Of a DNA stretch of 64,000 nt, positions 52,509 through 61,982 are shown in pieces; the first letter of the stretch is position 1, and every line of letters begins with the position of its first letter. The translations under genes were made by a program, and so were the position numbers. A model generated the notes under the pieces. It was not told the DNA's origin and searched no databases. It saw only the letters and a program-made list of their open reading frames with translations. The stretch comes from GCA-2728135 sp002728135 (GTDB taxonomy: Bacteria; Pseudomonadota; Alphaproteobacteria; UBA828), in NCBI GenBank assembly GCA_963997635.1, contig CAXEND010000002.1, positions 62,001 through 126,000 on the forward strand. The letters run 5' to 3'.

Positions 52509-52991
52509 ATGACTGACGTAAAGAATAATTCTAACCTACTTTTCCTTCGTGAAGATCAACTTTATGAGGGTATAGAGTTATTATTTTTTGCTTATAGAGA
52601 CTTTATAGCTGAATGTGATAATATTTTATCAACTCATGGTCTTGGAAGGGCACATCATCGTGCAATTTACTTTATTGCCAGAAACCCCAATATTTCCATA
52701 ACAGAGCTTTTGGAAATTTTACGGATTACTAAACAATCCCTATCACGAGTATTAACTGATTTAGCTGACAAAAAATATATAGTTAATACTCAATGCCAAA
52801 TTGATAAGCGTCGTCGTATATTAAAAACCACCGATAAAGGACGTGAGTTAGAAGAAAGTCTAGCTAAATTACACAAAGACAAATTATCTCATACTTATAG
52901 GAAAGCTGGGGCAGAGGCAGTTATAGGTTATAGAAATGTTTTACTAGGTATAATTGATGATAAAGACCACAAGCGCTTTAAAAATAGGTAA
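52509..52991 (+). CDS. MarR family transcriptional regulator (PetP-like)
   Basis: 160-residue winged-helix regulator. The DNA-binding part reads ITELLEILRITKQSLSRVLT with DLADKKYIVNT, and CQIDKRRRILKTTDKG forms the wing. ATG at 52509 is preferred to a TTG at 52473. The gene precedes an OmpR-type regulator and a histidine kinase, the arrangement of petP-petR in Rhodobacter, where the pair affects cytochrome bc1 genes. Assignment to PetP is by order and family; its targets here are unknown. Confidence 0.87.
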   Translation: MTDVKNNSNLLFLREDQLYEGIELLFFAYRDFIAECDNILSTHGLGRAHHRAIYFIARNPNISITELLEILRITKQSLSRVLTDLADKKYIVNTQCQIDKRRRILKTTDKGRELEESLAKLHKDKLSHTYRKAGAEAVIGYRNVLLGIIDDKDHKRFKNR

Positions 52992-53023
52992 GCCATGGAA
53001 GGTGTTTAATTAACAATTTATAT

Positions 53024-53761
53024 ATGAAAAATATTGAAGCAATTAATGCCAAGGCAGACGAAATAATAGCTAACCCTCATGTACTAGTAGTAGATGATGA
53101 TGACCGGTTACGTGATCTTTTAAAAAGATATCTTGGCAATAATGGATACAGAGTCACAACTGCTTGCTCTGCGGCCGAAGCTCGCAAACATCTTACAGGT
53201 ATGGAATTCGATATAATGATAGTTGACGTGATGATGCCAGGTGAAAGTGGGACAAGTCTAACTAAATCTCTGAGAATTAATAACAATGTTCCCATCCTGT
53301 TGTTAACAGCAATGGCAGAATCAGAAGACAGAATCTTAGGGCTTGAAAGTGGTGCTGATGATTATTTAACAAAACCATTTGAACCACGAGAGTTACTACT
53401 CCGTCTTGCAGGTATATTAAGAAGGGCGGAACAAAGCGTTAAAAAACACCAGATAGAGACTAAGCCTCTACATATCGGAAATTCTTTTTATGACCCAATC
53501 AATAATATATTGACAAAATCGGGTTATAAAGTTCGACTAACACGATCTGAGACAGACTTGCTCAATTTTTTTTCTAGACGTCCAAATGAAATCATTAATC
53601 GAGATGAATTATGTAAAAACCTTGGCATTTCTGCTACAGGCCGGGCAATTGATGTACATATCACAAGATTAAGAAGAAAAATTGAGCCTAACCCTCATGA
53701 CCCTAAATATCTAAAAACAATCTGGGGATCTGGTTATATTATGAGACCAGATAGAGAATAA
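53024..53761 (+). CDS. OmpR-family response regulator (PetR-like)
   Basis: 245-residue two-component regulator. The receiver domain has the acidic pocket VLVVDDDDRLRD, phospho-acceptor Asp68 in IMIVDVMMPG, and the conserved Lys in DYLTKPFEPREL. The C-terminal winged helix follows (VRLTRSETDLLNFFSRRPNE, then AIDVHITRLRRKIE). The histidine kinase gene begins one base after the stop, so they form a pair. A short helical N-terminal extension of about 18 residues precedes the receiver. Confidence 0.92.
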   Translation: MKNIEAINAKADEIIANPHVLVVDDDDRLRDLLKRYLGNNGYRVTTACSAAEARKHLTGMEFDIMIVDVMMPGESGTSLTKSLRINNNVPILLLTAMAESEDRILGLESGADDYLTKPFEPRELLLRLAGILRRAEQSVKKHQIETKPLHIGNSFYDPINNILTKSGYKVRLTRSETDLLNFFSRRPNEIINRDELCKNLGISATGRAIDVHITRLRRKIEPNPHDPKYLKTIWGSGYIMRPDRE

Positions 53762-53762
53762 A

Positions 53763-55088
53763 ATGGCTTGGCTTAAACGTTTTGTACCTAGAGGTCTATT
53801 CTGGAGGTCATTACTAATTTTATTAGTCCCATTAGTTCTTTTACAGTGTGTAGTGGCATACATTTTTTATGAAAGACATTGGGACACAATTAGCAGACGT
53901 CTGGCACTCGGTATTGCCGGAGATATAGTATATGTCATGAGAGAGCTGCAACAAGAAGATAATAATTTAAAAAGAAGATGGATTCTTGAAACTGCCAGAA
54001 AAGAAATGCAAATTGATATTAACATGGAAGATGATGCTATTCTTCCAAATGTCGCTCCAGAATTAAGTTCCAGAATTATTGATAGAGTCTTACACGCAGC
54101 AATAGCTGAACGTCTATATTTTCCATTCCATATTGATACTAGGCGCACAGATGGCAAACTCTCAATTCGTATACAACTCCAAAACGAAGTAATGAATGTT
54201 TTAACTCCAAGAAAAAGACTTGATAGCTCTACTACATATATTTTTGTATTATGGATGGTAGGAACTTCACTCATCGTTGCAGCACTCGCAATTCTTTTTC
54301 TTCGCAATCAAATTCGTCCAATTCGACGCTTAGCAGATGCAGCTGATGCCTTTGGAAAAGGTCAAGACGCTAAAAATTTTAAACCATCTGGAGCCAGGGA
54401 AATTCGTCAGGCTGCCAATGCATTTGTAAAAATGCGTGCAAGAATAAGGCGATATATAGATCAAAGGACAGAAATGTTAGCTGGAGTAAGCCATGATCTA
54501 CGCACACCACTTACAAGAATGAAATTACAGCTTGCAATGCTAGAAATTACGAATAAAGAAGAATCAAGAATCAAGGAAATAAGTGATGATATTGCTGAAA
54601 TGGAACATATGATAGACGAATATCTATCCTTTGCACGCGGTCAAGAAGGAGAAGTGCCCGTAGACACTAACCTTAATGATATGCTCCAATTACTTGTGGA
54701 AGTAGCTAAAAAAAGTGGGACTAATATAAAATATATTGATGGTGGGCCGATACTAATACCTATACGTCCTCAAGCAATGAAAAGATGTTTAACAAACTTA
54801 ATCGAAAACGCTGCACATTTTGGAAATGATGTTAGAATAACCTCCAAACGCAGTAATATTATGATTGAAATTCTTATTGAAGATAACGGTCCAGGGGTGC
54901 CCAATGACCAAAAGGAAGCTGTCTTCAAACCATTCTACCAAATTAATACTGCAAGAAGCCCTAATACTGGTGGAGCGGGTCTTGGGTTAGCAATTGCCAG
55001 AGATGTTGCAAGAGGGCATGGTGGAGATATTAAAATGTTTGATAGCGATATGGGTGGTCTTAAAGCAGAATTAAGAATACCCATTTAA
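53763..55088 (+). CDS. sensor histidine kinase (EnvZ-like, HAMP)
   Basis: 441-residue inner-membrane kinase. A first transmembrane segment is at about residues 13-33, a periplasmic sensor region follows, and a second transmembrane segment is at about 160-182. Then come a HAMP linker (RPIRRLADAADAFGKG), the H-box GVSHDLRTPLTRMK, the N-box NLIENAAHFG, and the G boxes EDNGPGVP and GGAGLGLAIARDVARG. It is EnvZ-like in layout and partners the regulator immediately upstream. The signal is unknown. Confidence 0.92.
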   Translation: MAWLKRFVPRGLFWRSLLILLVPLVLLQCVVAYIFYERHWDTISRRLALGIAGDIVYVMRELQQEDNNLKRRWILETARKEMQIDINMEDDAILPNVAPELSSRIIDRVLHAAIAERLYFPFHIDTRRTDGKLSIRIQLQNEVMNVLTPRKRLDSSTTYIFVLWMVGTSLIVAALAILFLRNQIRPIRRLADAADAFGKGQDAKNFKPSGAREIRQAANAFVKMRARIRRYIDQRTEMLAGVSHDLRTPLTRMKLQLAMLEITNKEESRIKEISDDIAEMEHMIDEYLSFARGQEGEVPVDTNLNDMLQLLVEVAKKSGTNIKYIDGGPILIPIRPQAMKRCLTNLIENAAHFGNDVRITSKRSNIMIEILIEDNGPGVPNDQKEAVFKPFYQINTARSPNTGGAGLGLAIARDVARGHGGDIKMFDSDMGGLKAELRIPI

Positions 55089-55110
55089 GTAATAGAAAAT
55101 ATAGCTGTAT

Positions 55111-55446
55111 TTACAATAACTTTGCACCATTTGGCACCTCCCCATCAGGCTTAACCAGCTTTACACCCATCCCCTCATAAACAATACCTAGAACAAGCAC
55201 TTCAGATAAAAATTTTCCTATTTGTCGTGGCGGTAAATTAATTAGTGCAATTACCTGATAACCCATTAAAGTCTCTGGTTTATAATATTCTGTTATCTGG
55301 GCCGATGATTTCTTAATACCTATTTTATCACCAAAGTCTATCCAAAGTTTAATTGCCGGTTTTCTTGCCTCTGAATAAGTTACAGCGTCCGTTATAGTGC
55401 CTACCCGAATATCAAATTTCAAAAAATCTTCGAAACTTACTTTCAT
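55111..55446 (-). CDS. csaA: tRNA-binding protein (CsaA-like)
   Basis: 111-residue OB-fold tRNA-binding domain protein, related to CsaA and to the C-terminal domain of methionyl-tRNA synthetase. FLKFDIRVGTITDAVTYSEA, KPAIKLWIDFG, ALINLPPRQIGKFLSEVLVL and PNGAKLL are family motifs. CsaA is described as a dimeric chaperone-like export factor in Bacillus; the alphaproteobacterial role is uncertain. It overlaps proC by four bases. Confidence 0.88.
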   Translation of the reverse strand: MKVSFEDFLKFDIRVGTITDAVTYSEARKPAIKLWIDFGDKIGIKKSSAQITEYYKPETLMGYQVIALINLPPRQIGKFLSEVLVLGIVYEGMGVKLVKPDGEVPNGAKLL

Positions 55447-56264
55447 TCTTCTGATAATTCTTTTGAACGCTTTGCGGCAGCAGCAACTGCTCTTATTAAA
55501 AGGTCAGGCATCCCATTTGGTCCATTCAGGATATCAAGTGCTGCAGCAGTTGTTCCTCCCGGACTTGTAACATTTTGGCGAAGATTTGTTGGTGATTCTT
55601 CAGCTAGAATGGCCAGTTCACCTGCACCCGCTACCGTCATTTCTGCCAATTGCGATGAAAGTTTAGGAGGTAATCCTATTGCAATTCCAGCCTCACACAA
55701 ACACTCAATCAAAAGAAAAACGTATGCAGGACCACTACCTGAAACGGCTGTAACTCCGTCCATATATAACTCATTTTCTATCCAAACCATTTTTCCTGTA
55801 ACTTCAAGAAGTTTATAACTTAGCGACTTCTGAATGCCATTAACTTTACTATTAACGCAGGCAACTGTTATCCCCTTTCCTATCGCTGCTGGGGTATTAG
55901 GCATTGCCCTAACAATTGGCAGGTGACCTACGGCATTCTGTATTTTCTTGATAGTTATGCCTGCTGCAACGGAAATAATGATAGTTTGATTTAAATATTT
56001 TTTGTAAGAGCTAATTACTGGAGATACATATTGGGGTTTTATTGCAAGAACTAAAGCATCAGGATTATATCCATTTGGAAGGTCAGCTGGTGAAGAAACC
56101 ACGTTGATCCCATTACTGGAGTGAACTAGAGCCGATTTTGTATCTGGTTCAACCAAAATAATCTGTTCAGTTTGAATTCCACTTGAAATCCATCCAGATA
56201 ATAATGCACTTCCCATCCTGCCTCCTCCTACTAATAAAATAGTAGAGGATGACAATTTGCTCAT
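55443..56264 (-). CDS. proC: pyrroline-5-carboxylate reductase
   Basis: Last step of proline synthesis, NAD(P)H-dependent. The Rossmann motif is LLVGGGRMGSALLSGW, the middle has LVLAIKPQYV and IVRAMPNTPAAIGKG, and the C-terminal dimer domain has DGVTAVSGSGPAYVFLLIE and the signature VTSPGGTTAAALDIL. Length is 273 residues. It is flanked by ybjN upstream (one-base overlap) and csaA downstream (four-base overlap), so the three genes form a tight operon. Confidence 0.96.
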   Translation of the reverse strand: MSKLSSSTILLVGGGRMGSALLSGWISSGIQTEQIILVEPDTKSALVHSSNGINVVSSPADLPNGYNPDALVLAIKPQYVSPVISSYKKYLNQTIIISVAAGITIKKIQNAVGHLPIVRAMPNTPAAIGKGITVACVNSKVNGIQKSLSYKLLEVTGKMVWIENELYMDGVTAVSGSGPAYVFLLIECLCEAGIAIGLPPKLSSQLAEMTVAGAGELAILAEESPTNLRQNVTSPGGTTAAALDILNGPNGMPDLLIRAVAAAAKRSKELSEE

Positions 56265-56767
56265 TATGCCTCGCCCATTGTTTCTGTTATAGCACCAGAA
56301 ATTGCCAAATCAGGATCTGTTCCATTATTTAAAACATCCCTGAATGCTGGGAAATACCGTTCACAATCATCTAATGCACTTCCAACAATATGAGAAATTT
56401 GCTGATCATTAGGCACAGGCCCTTCTCTAAAAACAACTGCGTGTCTCCATGTTGGCTGACCTTCTTCATGCCATAAATCAAAATGACCCAACCATAAACG
56501 TTCATTTATTCGTGCCAGAAGGGGATACAAATATCCAAATCTTGATTGTGAAACATTAAGACTCAAACCACATGACACGTGCATTACCTGTAATTCAGCA
56601 TTTACGGCAAACCAAAGCTGATAATTTCCCCACCTACCCTGATATTCTGCAGCTAGATCTTCAGAACTGAACCATTGAAATTGTAATTCTGCCGCTGTTA
56701 CAACTCTTTCTACTACTTGAAGTGCATTATTGTTAATTTCAGAAAATTCGACCGTATCAAAGGCCAT
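56264..56767 (-). CDS. YbjN domain-containing protein
   Basis: 167-residue YbjN-family protein (type III secretion chaperone-like fold). Recognisable stretches: VVTAAELQFQWFSSEDLAAE, the GRWGNYQLWFAVNAELQVMH strand pair, FGYLYPLLARINERLWLGHF and the acidic C terminus. The ybjN-proC order is conserved in alphaproteobacteria. Its function is not known; no catalytic residues are evident. Confidence 0.85.
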   Translation of the reverse strand: MAFDTVEFSEINNNALQVVERVVTAAELQFQWFSSEDLAAEYQGRWGNYQLWFAVNAELQVMHVSCGLSLNVSQSRFGYLYPLLARINERLWLGHFDLWHEEGQPTWRHAVVFREGPVPNDQQISHIVGSALDDCERYFPAFRDVLNNGTDPDLAISGAITETMGEA

Positions 56768-56998
56768 ATAAGCCCCCTAATGATAATTAAAATTATTTAT
56801 ACACAATCTATTGTACATAAAATGACAATATTACAATATATATTAATGCCCACAATATATTGTAGTATAATAATTTCAATGATCAATTTATGGGATTCAA
56901 AAAAAATTCAACTATATCATCTTATGAATCAAGATAATTAATACATTTTATGTAAAATTTAATCTGGTGATTTATTATGGATTTGTATTTCAGCTCTA

Positions 56999-57259
56999 TT
57001 ACTTCATGGATATGAGCTTAATATACTCTTCAAGTTCTACAACCTTAAGAGAAAGGTTTTCTTGTTCTTCACGGGCTTTTTTGGCCATTTCTTTCACAGC
57101 CTCAAACTCTTCACGGGTCACCAGATCCATATCGGCTATAATAGTTTCCAAGCGACGTTTGATTATAGCTTCAAGTTCATCACGGATTCCACTAGCACTA
57201 CCTATTGCACTACTAGCAACTTGAGTTAAATCATCTAATAATCGGCTATTAACTGGCAT
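56999..57259 (-). CDS. ubiK: UbiK accessory factor (BMFP domain)
   Basis: 86-residue protein of the BMFP/UbiK family, an accessory factor for aerobic ubiquinone synthesis that binds lipid and forms trimers. An amphipathic N-terminal helix (SRLLDDLTQVASSAIGSASG) is followed by a coiled coil with VTREEFEAVKEMAKKAREEQ and a closing LSLKVVELEE. It stands alone, with about 230 A+T-rich bases (56768-56998) on its downstream side in which I see no gene. Confidence 0.9.
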   Translation of the reverse strand: MPVNSRLLDDLTQVASSAIGSASGIRDELEAIIKRRLETIIADMDLVTREEFEAVKEMAKKAREEQENLSLKVVELEEYIKLISMK

Positions 57260-57376
57260 TAAAAACTCCTAGATAATAGTTTAGAAAAATAAACATACAT
57301 TAACCATGCCTTAAAGGTAAAGTGATATGACACTGATATCTGTTTATGTAAATCAATAAATCAGGGGCAAAAAATT

Positions 57377-58357
57377 ATGATTATTGTTACAGGTGGTGCA
57401 GGGTTTATTGGATCAAATATACTTGCTGGGTTAGAAGACAGTGGTGAAGTAAACCTTGTGGCTGTTGATACCCAGAATGCCGCCATTCAGAATATATCAA
57501 AGAGAAAACTTAAAGACTTTATTGAGCCACATGAACTGTTCCAGTTTTGTGAAAAAAACCGCAAAGAAATAAGAGCAATAATACATATGGGGGCAACATC
57601 TTCAACTTTAGTTAATGATGCTTCCTTGTTTTTTAAAAACAATTACTCCTACAGTCTTAAAATTTGGGAAACGTGCTCAAAATTAGAGTTGCCACTGATA
57701 TATGCATCGTCAGCAGCAACATACGGTAATGGCACTATAGGCTTTGATGACAAAACAAGTATTAGATCTTTATCTAAGTTTAAACCTTTGAATTTGTATG
57801 GTAGATCAAAACATTTATTTGACCGAAAGATAATACAAAAAATTGACCGAGGACATCAAGCTCCCCCACAATGGGTTGGATTAAAATTTTTTAATGTTTA
57901 TGGACCAAATGAATACCATAAAGGAAATCAACGCAGTGTTGTAGCAACAGCATTTCCAGATGCAATCTCTGGGAAACCAATAAAATTATTTAAATCTTAT
58001 AATCCTAGATTTTCTGATGGGGGCCAACTTCGTGATTTTATATGGGTTGGAGACTGTGTTAAAATTATTTTGTGGCTTCTTAAAAACCCTAAAGTAAATG
58101 GAATTTTTAACGTGGGCACAGGACAAGCTCGTACATTTTATGAACTCGCAGAGTCCATGTTTTTGGCGTTAGGTATGGATATAAACATTGAATACATAGA
58201 TATGCCTTATACGTTAAGATCAAAATACCAATACTTTACCGAGGCTAAAATAAATCGATTAACAGAGGCTGGCTATAACCAAAAACTAACCCCCATTGAA
58301 CAAGGAATAATGACTTATATCCAAGAATATCTGATAAAAACAGACCCATACAGATGA
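57377..58357 (+). CDS. rfaD: ADP-glyceromanno-heptose 6-epimerase
   Basis: Converts ADP-D,D-heptose to ADP-L,D-heptose for the lipopolysaccharide inner core. IIVTGGAGFIGSNILAGLED is the NADP-binding start, IHMGATSST and YASSAATYGNG precede YGRSKHLFDR (YxxxK), then GLKFFNVYGPNEYHKG and LRDFIWVGD, all typical of HldD/RfaD. Length is 326 residues. It indicates a heptose-containing LPS core. The stop overlaps lgt by four bases. Confidence 0.93.
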   Translation: MIIVTGGAGFIGSNILAGLEDSGEVNLVAVDTQNAAIQNISKRKLKDFIEPHELFQFCEKNRKEIRAIIHMGATSSTLVNDASLFFKNNYSYSLKIWETCSKLELPLIYASSAATYGNGTIGFDDKTSIRSLSKFKPLNLYGRSKHLFDRKIIQKIDRGHQAPPQWVGLKFFNVYGPNEYHKGNQRSVVATAFPDAISGKPIKLFKSYNPRFSDGGQLRDFIWVGDCVKIILWLLKNPKVNGIFNVGTGQARTFYELAESMFLALGMDINIEYIDMPYTLRSKYQYFTEAKINRLTEAGYNQKLTPIEQGIMTYIQEYLIKTDPYR

Positions 58358-59160
58358 TAACTCCTGCTATAGTCTTCCCAACAATAGATCCTGTTCTTTT
58401 AGAAGTAGGACCAATATCTATCCGCTGGTATGCTCTGGCGTATCTTTTGGGACTATTACTAGGATGGCAATACTTACGCTATCTAGCACGAAAAGCTCTA
58501 GTCCCATTGAATAAAAGACAAGTGGATGACCTACTAGTTATTTCAGCTATAGCAATAATAATTGGAGGTCGTCTAGGATACGTTTTCTTTTACCAACCCT
58601 CTCACTATTTTGAGAATCTAGAACAAATTCCTATGATTTGGACCGGTGGAATGTCCTTTCATGGTGGTTTAGTGGGAATGATTTTAGGCCTGATTTTCTT
58701 CTCTTGGAAATTGCAAAAACCTATCCTGCAAATCACTGATGGTATTGCGTTATGTGCACCAATTGGCCTTTTTTTTGGTCGAATTGCAAATTTTATAAAT
58801 GGAGAGCTCTTCGGAAAAGCAAGTAATGTTCCTTGGGCAGTAATTTTTCCAACAGGAAATGGACTAGCTAGGCACCCCAGCCAACTTTACGAGGCATTAC
58901 TTGAAGGTTTAATTTTGTTTATAATTTTAAACTTTGTAGCCTTTAGTTTAAGAGGCTGGAGTTTGCCTGGACTTTTAAGTGGTATTTTTTTAATTGGCTA
59001 TGGAATTTCTAGAATTACAGTTGAATTTTTCCGCGAACCTGACATTTCTCTCGGTTATTTATTTTGGGGCATGACAATGGGTCAAATATTGACGATACCA
59101 ATGTTATGCTTAGGAATCGCGATCATTACTAAACATATTTATAAAGGAATAAGAAAGTAA
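58354..59160 (+). CDS. lgt: prolipoprotein diacylglyceryl transferase
   Basis: Attaches diacylglycerol to the lipobox cysteine of prolipoproteins in the inner membrane. About seven hydrophobic segments. The Lgt signature reads FFGRIANFINGELFG, preceded by GGMSFHGGLVG and followed by RHPSQLYEALLEG. Length is 268 residues. The lipoproteins predicted in this window (BamB-like, the 12.3-kb hydrolase, the 61-kb protein) would be its substrates. Confidence 0.96.
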   Translation: MITPAIVFPTIDPVLLEVGPISIRWYALAYLLGLLLGWQYLRYLARKALVPLNKRQVDDLLVISAIAIIIGGRLGYVFFYQPSHYFENLEQIPMIWTGGMSFHGGLVGMILGLIFFSWKLQKPILQITDGIALCAPIGLFFGRIANFINGELFGKASNVPWAVIFPTGNGLARHPSQLYEALLEGLILFIILNFVAFSLRGWSLPGLLSGIFLIGYGISRITVEFFREPDISLGYLFWGMTMGQILTIPMLCLGIAIITKHIYKGIRK

Positions 59161-59162
59161 AA

Positions 59163-60245
59163 ATGTCTCCTTTGGAGTACGTTATAAAAACTGAGATTTA
59201 TCAACAAGGATCAATAACAGTTGAAAGATTCATGAGTTTAGTTCTCAGCCACCCTAAATATGGTTATTACTCTTCTAGAGATTCTATCGGTGGAGAAGGT
59301 GACTTTATAACCGCACCAGAAATATCACAAATGTTTGGAGAAATGCTCGGACTTTGGGCATTGGTAACATGGCAACAAACAAACGGAGATAAAAATCTAA
59401 GTTTAACAGAAATTGGGCCTGGAAAAGGCACGCTTATGAAAGATATCTTACGTGCAGTCAAAATGGTTACTGATTTAGATAATAAAATTCAAATTAACCT
59501 TGTCGAAATTAGTCAAAAACTTAAACTTCTTCAACAGGCAAAATTAATTAATTACAAGCCTAAGTGGTATCCAAGTATTTCTAAATTACCTCATGATCAA
59601 ACTATTTTCATCGCCAATGAATTTTTCGATGCCTTACCGATTCTCCAAGTCGTTGGTAATAACTACAAATGGTATGAAAGAAGAATAAGTTTAAGAGAAA
59701 AAGAACCTTTTGAACTTTTTTTTACCTTAGGTCCGCCAATACAAATAGACAGTTTACCTTCTAATATTTTAAATCTTAAAGTAACTGATGGTGAAATTTT
59801 TGAATATAGTCCGTCACGCGAGATAACTATCCTTTCTTTGGCTAAAAGAGTGGAAAATAAAGGCGGAGCAATTCTAATTGTTGACTATGGACATAACAAA
59901 ACAAGTATAGGCGAAACTCTTCAAGCTGTTAAAAACCACCAGAGTCATTCAGTCCTTGAAAATCCTGGGATAGCAGATATTACTGCACATGTGGATTTTG
60001 AATCTTTAAAAAGAGCTGTATCTGATACAAATACCAACTTCTTCGGTCCAATAACTCAAGGGGAGTTCCTTCGGCGTATTGGTATTGAAACTCGTGCTGC
60101 AAAACTCCTAAAAAACGCTAATAGCTCATCGGCTCTTAAAATTGAGTCTGCCCTAAAACGGCTAATCGATCCAAACGGTATGGGCCAAATGTTTAAAGTT
60201 GTAGCAATAACTAAAAGAGGTTCACCAGTACCACCAGGTTTTTAG
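59163..60245 (+). CDS. class I SAM-dependent methyltransferase, NDUFAF7/MidA family
   Basis: 360-residue DUF185 protein, the bacterial relative of mitochondrial complex I assembly factor NDUFAF7, an arginine methyltransferase. Family signs: SVERFMSLVLSHPKYGYYSS-like start (ITVERFMSLVLSHPKYGYY), GDFITAPEISQMFGEMLGLW, the SAM-site TEIGPGKGTLMKDILRA, ANEFFDALPI and LIVDYGHNK. It starts two bases after lgt; lgt-midA-pgeF is a conserved alphaproteobacterial order. Complex I involvement is inferred from the mitochondrial protein. Confidence 0.9.
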   Translation: MSPLEYVIKTEIYQQGSITVERFMSLVLSHPKYGYYSSRDSIGGEGDFITAPEISQMFGEMLGLWALVTWQQTNGDKNLSLTEIGPGKGTLMKDILRAVKMVTDLDNKIQINLVEISQKLKLLQQAKLINYKPKWYPSISKLPHDQTIFIANEFFDALPILQVVGNNYKWYERRISLREKEPFELFFTLGPPIQIDSLPSNILNLKVTDGEIFEYSPSREITILSLAKRVENKGGAILIVDYGHNKTSIGETLQAVKNHQSHSVLENPGIADITAHVDFESLKRAVSDTNTNFFGPITQGEFLRRIGIETRAAKLLKNANSSSALKIESALKRLIDPNGMGQMFKVVAITKRGSPVPPGF

Positions 60246-60299
60246 TTCTAGTATTTAGATGTTATTTTTATACACATACTCTAACTAATCGGAAATAAA

Positions 60300-61073
60300 A
60301 TGTTAAAACCCATACAACATCCTAAACTTAAACTACCAAAAATTAATCACGGGTTCTTTACTCGAGAAGGGGGGGTGAGTAAGGGGGTATATAACTCATT
60401 AAATTGTGGAATAGGTTCCCGTGACTTCCCAGAAGCAGTAGAAGAAAATAGAAAAAGGGCTATGCATTTTTTTAACCTGAATAATGATTCTCTAGTAACT
60501 TCTTGGCAAACACACAGCAATATTGCCCTTAAAATAGAAACACAAAAATACCAATCTAAAGACCTTAAATGTGATGCTCTAGTTACAAACAAACCAGACA
60601 TCGCTCTTGGTATTTTGACTGCTGACTGTGCTCCCATACTTCTTGCAAACTATAAATGCGGTGTGATAGCAGCTGCCCATGCAGGTTGGCGTGGTGCTCT
60701 CAGCGGAATCATTGAATCGACAATTGGCCTTATGGCCGAATTAGGAGCCAATCCGGAAAATACTAATGCCGTAATTGGCCCCACAATTGGCCCTAAAAGT
60801 TATGAAGTTGGAAATGAATTTCGTAATTTATTTATAGAAAATAATGACAATAACGCATTTTTTTTTAAAAAATCTTCACAAACTAATTTTTGGATGTTTG
60901 ATCTTCCGAGTTATATAATTAAACGACTGGAGAACACTGGTGTTAGAGTTGCTTCAAGCTTGGGCTTAGATACTTATGCTCATCAAAACAAATTTTTTAG
61001 CTATAGAAGAAACTGTCATAAAGGGTATAAAGATTATGGGAGATTACTGTCTAGCATAGTCTTGGAGCTATAA
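60300..61073 (+). CDS. pgeF: peptidoglycan editing factor PgeF (laccase-domain family)
   Basis: 257-residue YfiH/laccase-domain protein that removes wrongly incorporated amino acids from peptidoglycan precursors. Motifs: GFFTREGGVSKGVYNSLNCG, WQTHSN, LTADCAPILLAN and AAAHAGWRGALSGI (metal-site histidine and cysteine), IGPTIGPKSYEVG and SYRRNCHKGYKDYGR at the end. The function is taken from E. coli PgeF. It follows midA. Confidence 0.93.
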   Translation: MLKPIQHPKLKLPKINHGFFTREGGVSKGVYNSLNCGIGSRDFPEAVEENRKRAMHFFNLNNDSLVTSWQTHSNIALKIETQKYQSKDLKCDALVTNKPDIALGILTADCAPILLANYKCGVIAAAHAGWRGALSGIIESTIGLMAELGANPENTNAVIGPTIGPKSYEVGNEFRNLFIENNDNNAFFFKKSSQTNFWMFDLPSYIIKRLENTGVRVASSLGLDTYAHQNKFFSYRRNCHKGYKDYGRLLSSIVLEL

Positions 61074-61133
61074 CCCCCATGCCTTATATTGTATACTTTA
61101 TAGCGTTGCTTGCAATTACATTGGTGGCGAGTT

Positions 61134-61982
61134 GTGTCGCTATTGTTACGTAAATTATCATTAATAACTCTAGTGTCGCTTTTAATAAGCACAAGCTCGT
61201 GTGTTGAGCTAGAGAGGCCTTTTAAACCAGAGAATAAACAACCGCCTAACATAAGTGATCTTAACGTAATCAATAATTCTATAATCAATGTTATTCCAAC
61301 TTCAGGGATTTCACTTCATAAGGGCGAACAACTTGCAGACTTAGTTGCAAAGGAACTTCAAAAACAAGGTTTTTTAACCCACTATGGAACCAATTATATT
61401 GGAGATCTTGTACTTTCATCAGAATTCAAACATGGAAAAATATTATGGAATCTTCTAGAAACAGATGGAAAATCAATTCTGCAAATTAAAGTCAATTTTT
61501 TGGAAAAGAAACAAATCCTTATGCACGCACAAATTGCTGCTAAAAAAATTGCAAATTCTCTAAACTCATTAGATAAGCTTACTACGCAAAATAAAAACTT
61601 AATTTATCTGGGTATATTACCTATTGATGGAGATTTGAAGGCAATTACTGAGGTTTTACAAAACAAATTGAGTAGTAAGATTGTTTCACCTAATATACTA
61701 ATTTCTAAGAACATCATCAAAGCAGAGTTCTTAATTTCTGGGAGTGTTTACTTGGCTGAAAAAGATAATAAACTTCAGTTAGTAATTATTGATTGGACTA
61801 TAATGCACGCAAATGGTGAAAAGATTGGAACTGTCACCCAACAAAATTGGCTATCTCAAAATAATATTGGAAAAAAATTAGAGGATGAAGCAGAAATAAT
61901 AGTAAATAATGCGGTTATACCAATTAGATCAATATTGGAAAATACAGAGTTACAAAGAAATTTTCCTCAAAGAGGAAATTAA
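61134..61982 (+). CDS. hypothetical lipoprotein
   Basis: I do not recognise this protein family with certainty. From GTG at 61134 it has 282 residues, a basic hydrophobic leader (LLRKLSLITLVSLLI) and a lipobox STSSC, so it is probably a lipoprotein. The frame can be extended eight codons to a TTG at 61110, without support. The mature part is hydrophilic and lysine-rich, with alternating strands and helices, for example GISLHKGEQLADLVAKELQK and LISGSVYLAEKDNKLQLVII. The C terminus has WTIMHANGEKIGTVTQQNWL, which suggests a periplasmic or outer-membrane-facing domain. It lies between pgeF and prs. Confidence 0.72.
   Translation: MSLLLRKLSLITLVSLLISTSSCVELERPFKPENKQPPNISDLNVINNSIINVIPTSGISLHKGEQLADLVAKELQKQGFLTHYGTNYIGDLVLSSEFKHGKILWNLLETDGKSILQIKVNFLEKKQILMHAQIAAKKIANSLNSLDKLTTQNKNLIYLGILPIDGDLKAITEVLQNKLSSKIVSPNILISKNIIKAEFLISGSVYLAEKDNKLQLVIIDWTIMHANGEKIGTVTQQNWLSQNNIGKKLEDEAEIIVNNAVIPIRSILENTELQRNFPQRGN

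Noticed and set aside
56717..56941. 74-codon plus-strand frame between ybjN and ubiK
   Set aside because: It begins antisense to ybjN and is otherwise isoleucine-rich translation of A+T-rich spacer. No start site or motif supports it.
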